Shown here: positions 8,542 through 9,978 of the stretch, piece by piece
Layout of the letters: every line of letters begins with the position of its first letter
Numbering within the stretch: position 1 is the first letter of the stretch
Position numbers and translations under genes: made by a program
Notes under the pieces: generated by a model
Database searches by the model: none
Told to the model about the DNA's origin: nothing
Seen by the model: the letters and a program-made list of their open reading frames with translations, nothing else
Origin: Thermoanaerobaculales bacterium
GTDB lineage: Bacteria > Acidobacteriota > Thermoanaerobaculia > Thermoanaerobaculales > Sulfomarinibacteraceae
Direction of reading: 5' to 3'
Length of the DNA stretch: 9,978 nucleotides
Assembly (NCBI GenBank): GCA_025456385.1
Contig: JALOKS010000069.1
Coordinates: forward strand, 1-9,978

Positions 8542-9953
8542 GCGCTCGCCTCCGCGAAAAGGCCGTCCTCGAGGCCGAAGAGGACGTGGAAGTGCGCGAG
8601 CACCAGCTGGCCGAGCAGCAGGCGCTTGTAGTCGGCGGAGCCGCGGACGTCGCTGATCGGAGCGACCTCGGCGCGCGCGGCGGCCGCGGCCGCGTGGGCG
8701 GTCGCCGCGTCCGGCGCCCGTCCGCTGAGAACCGCCTCGGTTCGCGGGAGGCGGCGGGGAACCGGGGCGACGCCGCCGGCCGCGAGGGCGGCGCCGGCGA
8801 TACGCCCGCCCTCCAGGCGCAGCGAGATCGCGGTGTTGACGCTCGCGATGTCGAGGTGGGTGCGCTTGCTGACCTTCTCGAAGTTGAAGCGCGCGTCGCG
8901 GCGGTCGGCCGAGATGCGAAGAGAGTCCACGAGCTCGCCCGGGCGCAGGTCGAGGCGCTTGTAGCCGAGGAAGAAGGCATTCAGGGGCAGGCTTCGGCGG
9001 CCCGACGGCCCGCGCAGCCCGAGCTCGGCCTCGAGGGCGAGCAGGACGACGGTCATGTCGCCGATCGGCGAGGCGTTGACGAGGTTGCCGGCGACGGTGG
9101 CGCGGCTGCGGATCGGCCAGGAGCCCATCAGCGCCATCGCCCTTTCGATGCCGCCGACGGCCTCGGCGAGGAGCGGGGAGCGCTTGAGGTCCTCCGCGGT
9201 GGCGGAGCCCTCGATCACGATCCGGTCCCCGTCGAGCCGGATCGGCGGTTTCTCGGCGGCGGGCAGGACGACGACCGGCCCGTCCTCGACCGCGAGCGGG
9301 CGCTGGACGTAGAGGTCGGTGCCGCCGGCGACGACGAGCGCGGCGCCGTCGGGCGCGGCCGCTGCCGGCGCCGCGGTGGTCTCGGCGAGCAGGGCGGGCG
9401 TCCGCAGGAACGACTCGGGCACGATCCCGGCGCGGACCAGCGCCGGCACCCGCGGCTCGGCGGGATCGACGGAGCGCTGGAGGTGCTCGACGAGGTCGTC
9501 GATGACGCGCACGATCGAGCCGTAGCCGGTGCAGCGGCAGATGTTGCCGGCGACGGCCTCGATCATGGCCGGCGTGCTCCAGGTCGGCGCGTCGAGGAGG
9601 TGGCCGGTGAGCGCGACCACGAAGCCCGGCGTGCAGAAACCGCACTGCGAGGCGCCGCGTTCGACGAAGGCCTGCTGGACGCGGTTCAGGGCCGGCCCGT
9701 TGAGGCCCTCGACGGTGACGACGTGCCGGCCCGCGAGCGCCCCCAGCGGCAGCAGGCAGGAGGTGGCGATGCTGTACGCGACCCGGCCGTCGTGGAGCCG
9801 CCCGAGCAGGACGACGCAGGAGCCGCAGTCACCCTCGCGGCAGGCGTGCTTGACCCCGGTCAGGCCGGCGTCGCGGCGCAGGAAGTCGAGCGCCGGCAGG
9901 CCCGGCGGGCGGTCGGTCGTGACCAGTGTGTCGTTGAGGAGGAACTGCAGCAT
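8538..9953 (-). CDS. xdhA: Xanthine dehydrogenase, Fe-S and FAD-binding subunit
   Basis: 471 residues, typical for the bacterial XdhA small subunit. It carries electrons from the Mo site through two [2Fe-2S] clusters to FAD and then NAD+. The ferredoxin-like domain binds cluster II through C38, C43, C46 and C66; the helical domain binds cluster I through C104, C107, C139 and C141 (motifs QCGFCTPG and NICRCTGYG). After a linker rich in Ala and Pro (about 190-203), the FAD domain (about 180-345) shows VVAGGTDLYV (207-216) and IRSRATVAGNLVNASPIGD (281-299). The C-terminal FAD-associated domain has KVSKRTHLDIASVN (360-373) and ADYKRLLLGQL (440-450). ATG 9953 is chosen because MLQFLLNDTL is the normal first strand; AGGGA lies 5 nt upstream. 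Only 25 bp lie further upstream, so the promoter, or a preceding operon gene, is out of view. The gene is followed by xdhB with a 4-bp overlap. Confidence 0.95.
   Translation of the reverse strand: MLQFLLNDTLVTTDRPPGLPALDFLRRDAGLTGVKHACREGDCGSCVVLLGRLHDGRVAYSIATSCLLPLGALAGRHVVTVEGLNGPALNRVQQAFVERGASQCGFCTPGFVVALTGHLLDAPTWSTPAMIEAVAGNICRCTGYGSIVRVIDDLVEHLQRSVDPAEPRVPALVRAGIVPESFLRTPALLAETTAAPAAAAPDGAALVVAGGTDLYVQRPLAVEDGPVVVLPAAEKPPIRLDGDRIVIEGSATAEDLKRSPLLAEAVGGIERAMALMGSWPIRSRATVAGNLVNASPIGDMTVVLLALEAELGLRGPSGRRSLPLNAFFLGYKRLDLRPGELVDSLRISADRRDARFNFEKVSKRTHLDIASVNTAISLRLEGGRIAGAALAAGGVAPVPRRLPRTEAVLSGRAPDAATAHAAAAAARAEVAPISDVRGSADYKRLLLGQLVLAHFHVLFGLEDGLFAEASA
8549..8553 (-). promoter_or_regulatory. 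Shine-Dalgarno of xdhB inside the xdhA 3' end
   Basis: GGAGG on the minus strand, 7 nt before the xdhB GTG at 8541. It decides the GTGA start over upstream in-frame codons within xdhA. Confidence 0.6.
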
Positions 9954-9978
9954 CGCCGTCCCTGAGAGGTCGTCTCGA

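Noticed and set aside
6304..8631. Plus-strand frame of 775 codons opposite xdhB
   Set aside because: It is an antisense shadow of high-GC codon usage; the minus strand encodes every expected XdhB motif here.
6077..8980. 967-codon minus-strand frame overlapping xdhB and the gap
   Set aside because: It is out of frame with xdhB and continues through non-coding repeats; no domain is seen.
8586..9965. Plus-strand frame of 459 codons opposite xdhA
   Set aside because: It is an antisense shadow; the minus strand encodes all eight cluster cysteines and the FAD motifs.

Overview
The window is very GC-rich, with G or C at nearly all third codon positions. It carries five protein genes, all on the minus strand, so the reading order is from high to low coordinates. 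Together they are a purine-hydroxylase (xanthine dehydrogenase-type) cluster followed by a membrane-anchored Ser/Thr protein kinase. A eukaryote-like kinase with an outward-facing FG-GAP/VCBS-like domain, high GC, and several families of short intergenic repeats suggest a soil- or sediment-type GC-rich bacterium. Acidobacteriota (for example a Thermoanaerobaculia-like lineage) is my first guess and Myxococcota or similar the second. This is inference from style, not a marker-gene assignment.

Layout, right to left. (1) xdhA (9953-8538) encodes the two [2Fe-2S] clusters plus the FAD domain. (2) xdhB (8541-6241) encodes the molybdenum subunit and overlaps xdhA by 4 bp (GTGA). (3) A 480-bp gap (6240-5761) without a credible gene holds at least three kinds of short repeat. 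(4) xdhC (5760-4789) encodes the chaperone that delivers sulfurated molybdenum cofactor. (5) A fused [2Fe-2S]-molybdopterin hydroxylase (4813-2150), most like the selenium-dependent xanthine dehydrogenase type, overlaps xdhC by 25 bp. (6) A 175-bp gap holds a 7-bp-period tandem repeat and a candidate promoter. (7) A Ser/Thr kinase (1974 to the left edge) has a complete catalytic domain, one membrane helix and a large outer domain; it is open at the window edge, so its C-terminus is not seen.

How it fits together: XdhA/XdhB form a standard bacterial xanthine dehydrogenase (Fe-S/FAD chain plus Mo active site). XdhC probably matures the Mo cofactor for XdhB, for the fused enzyme, or for both. 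The fused enzyme has its own Fe-S clusters but no FAD domain, so its electron acceptor is an open question. Both Mo proteins keep the Glu/Arg pair that separates purine hydroxylases from aldehyde oxidases, so the cluster looks purine-directed. I found no RNA gene, CRISPR array, transposase or convincing intrinsic terminator. The genes belong to known families; the more unusual content is the pairing of two purine-type hydroxylases and the concentration of unrelated short repeat families in the two gaps.
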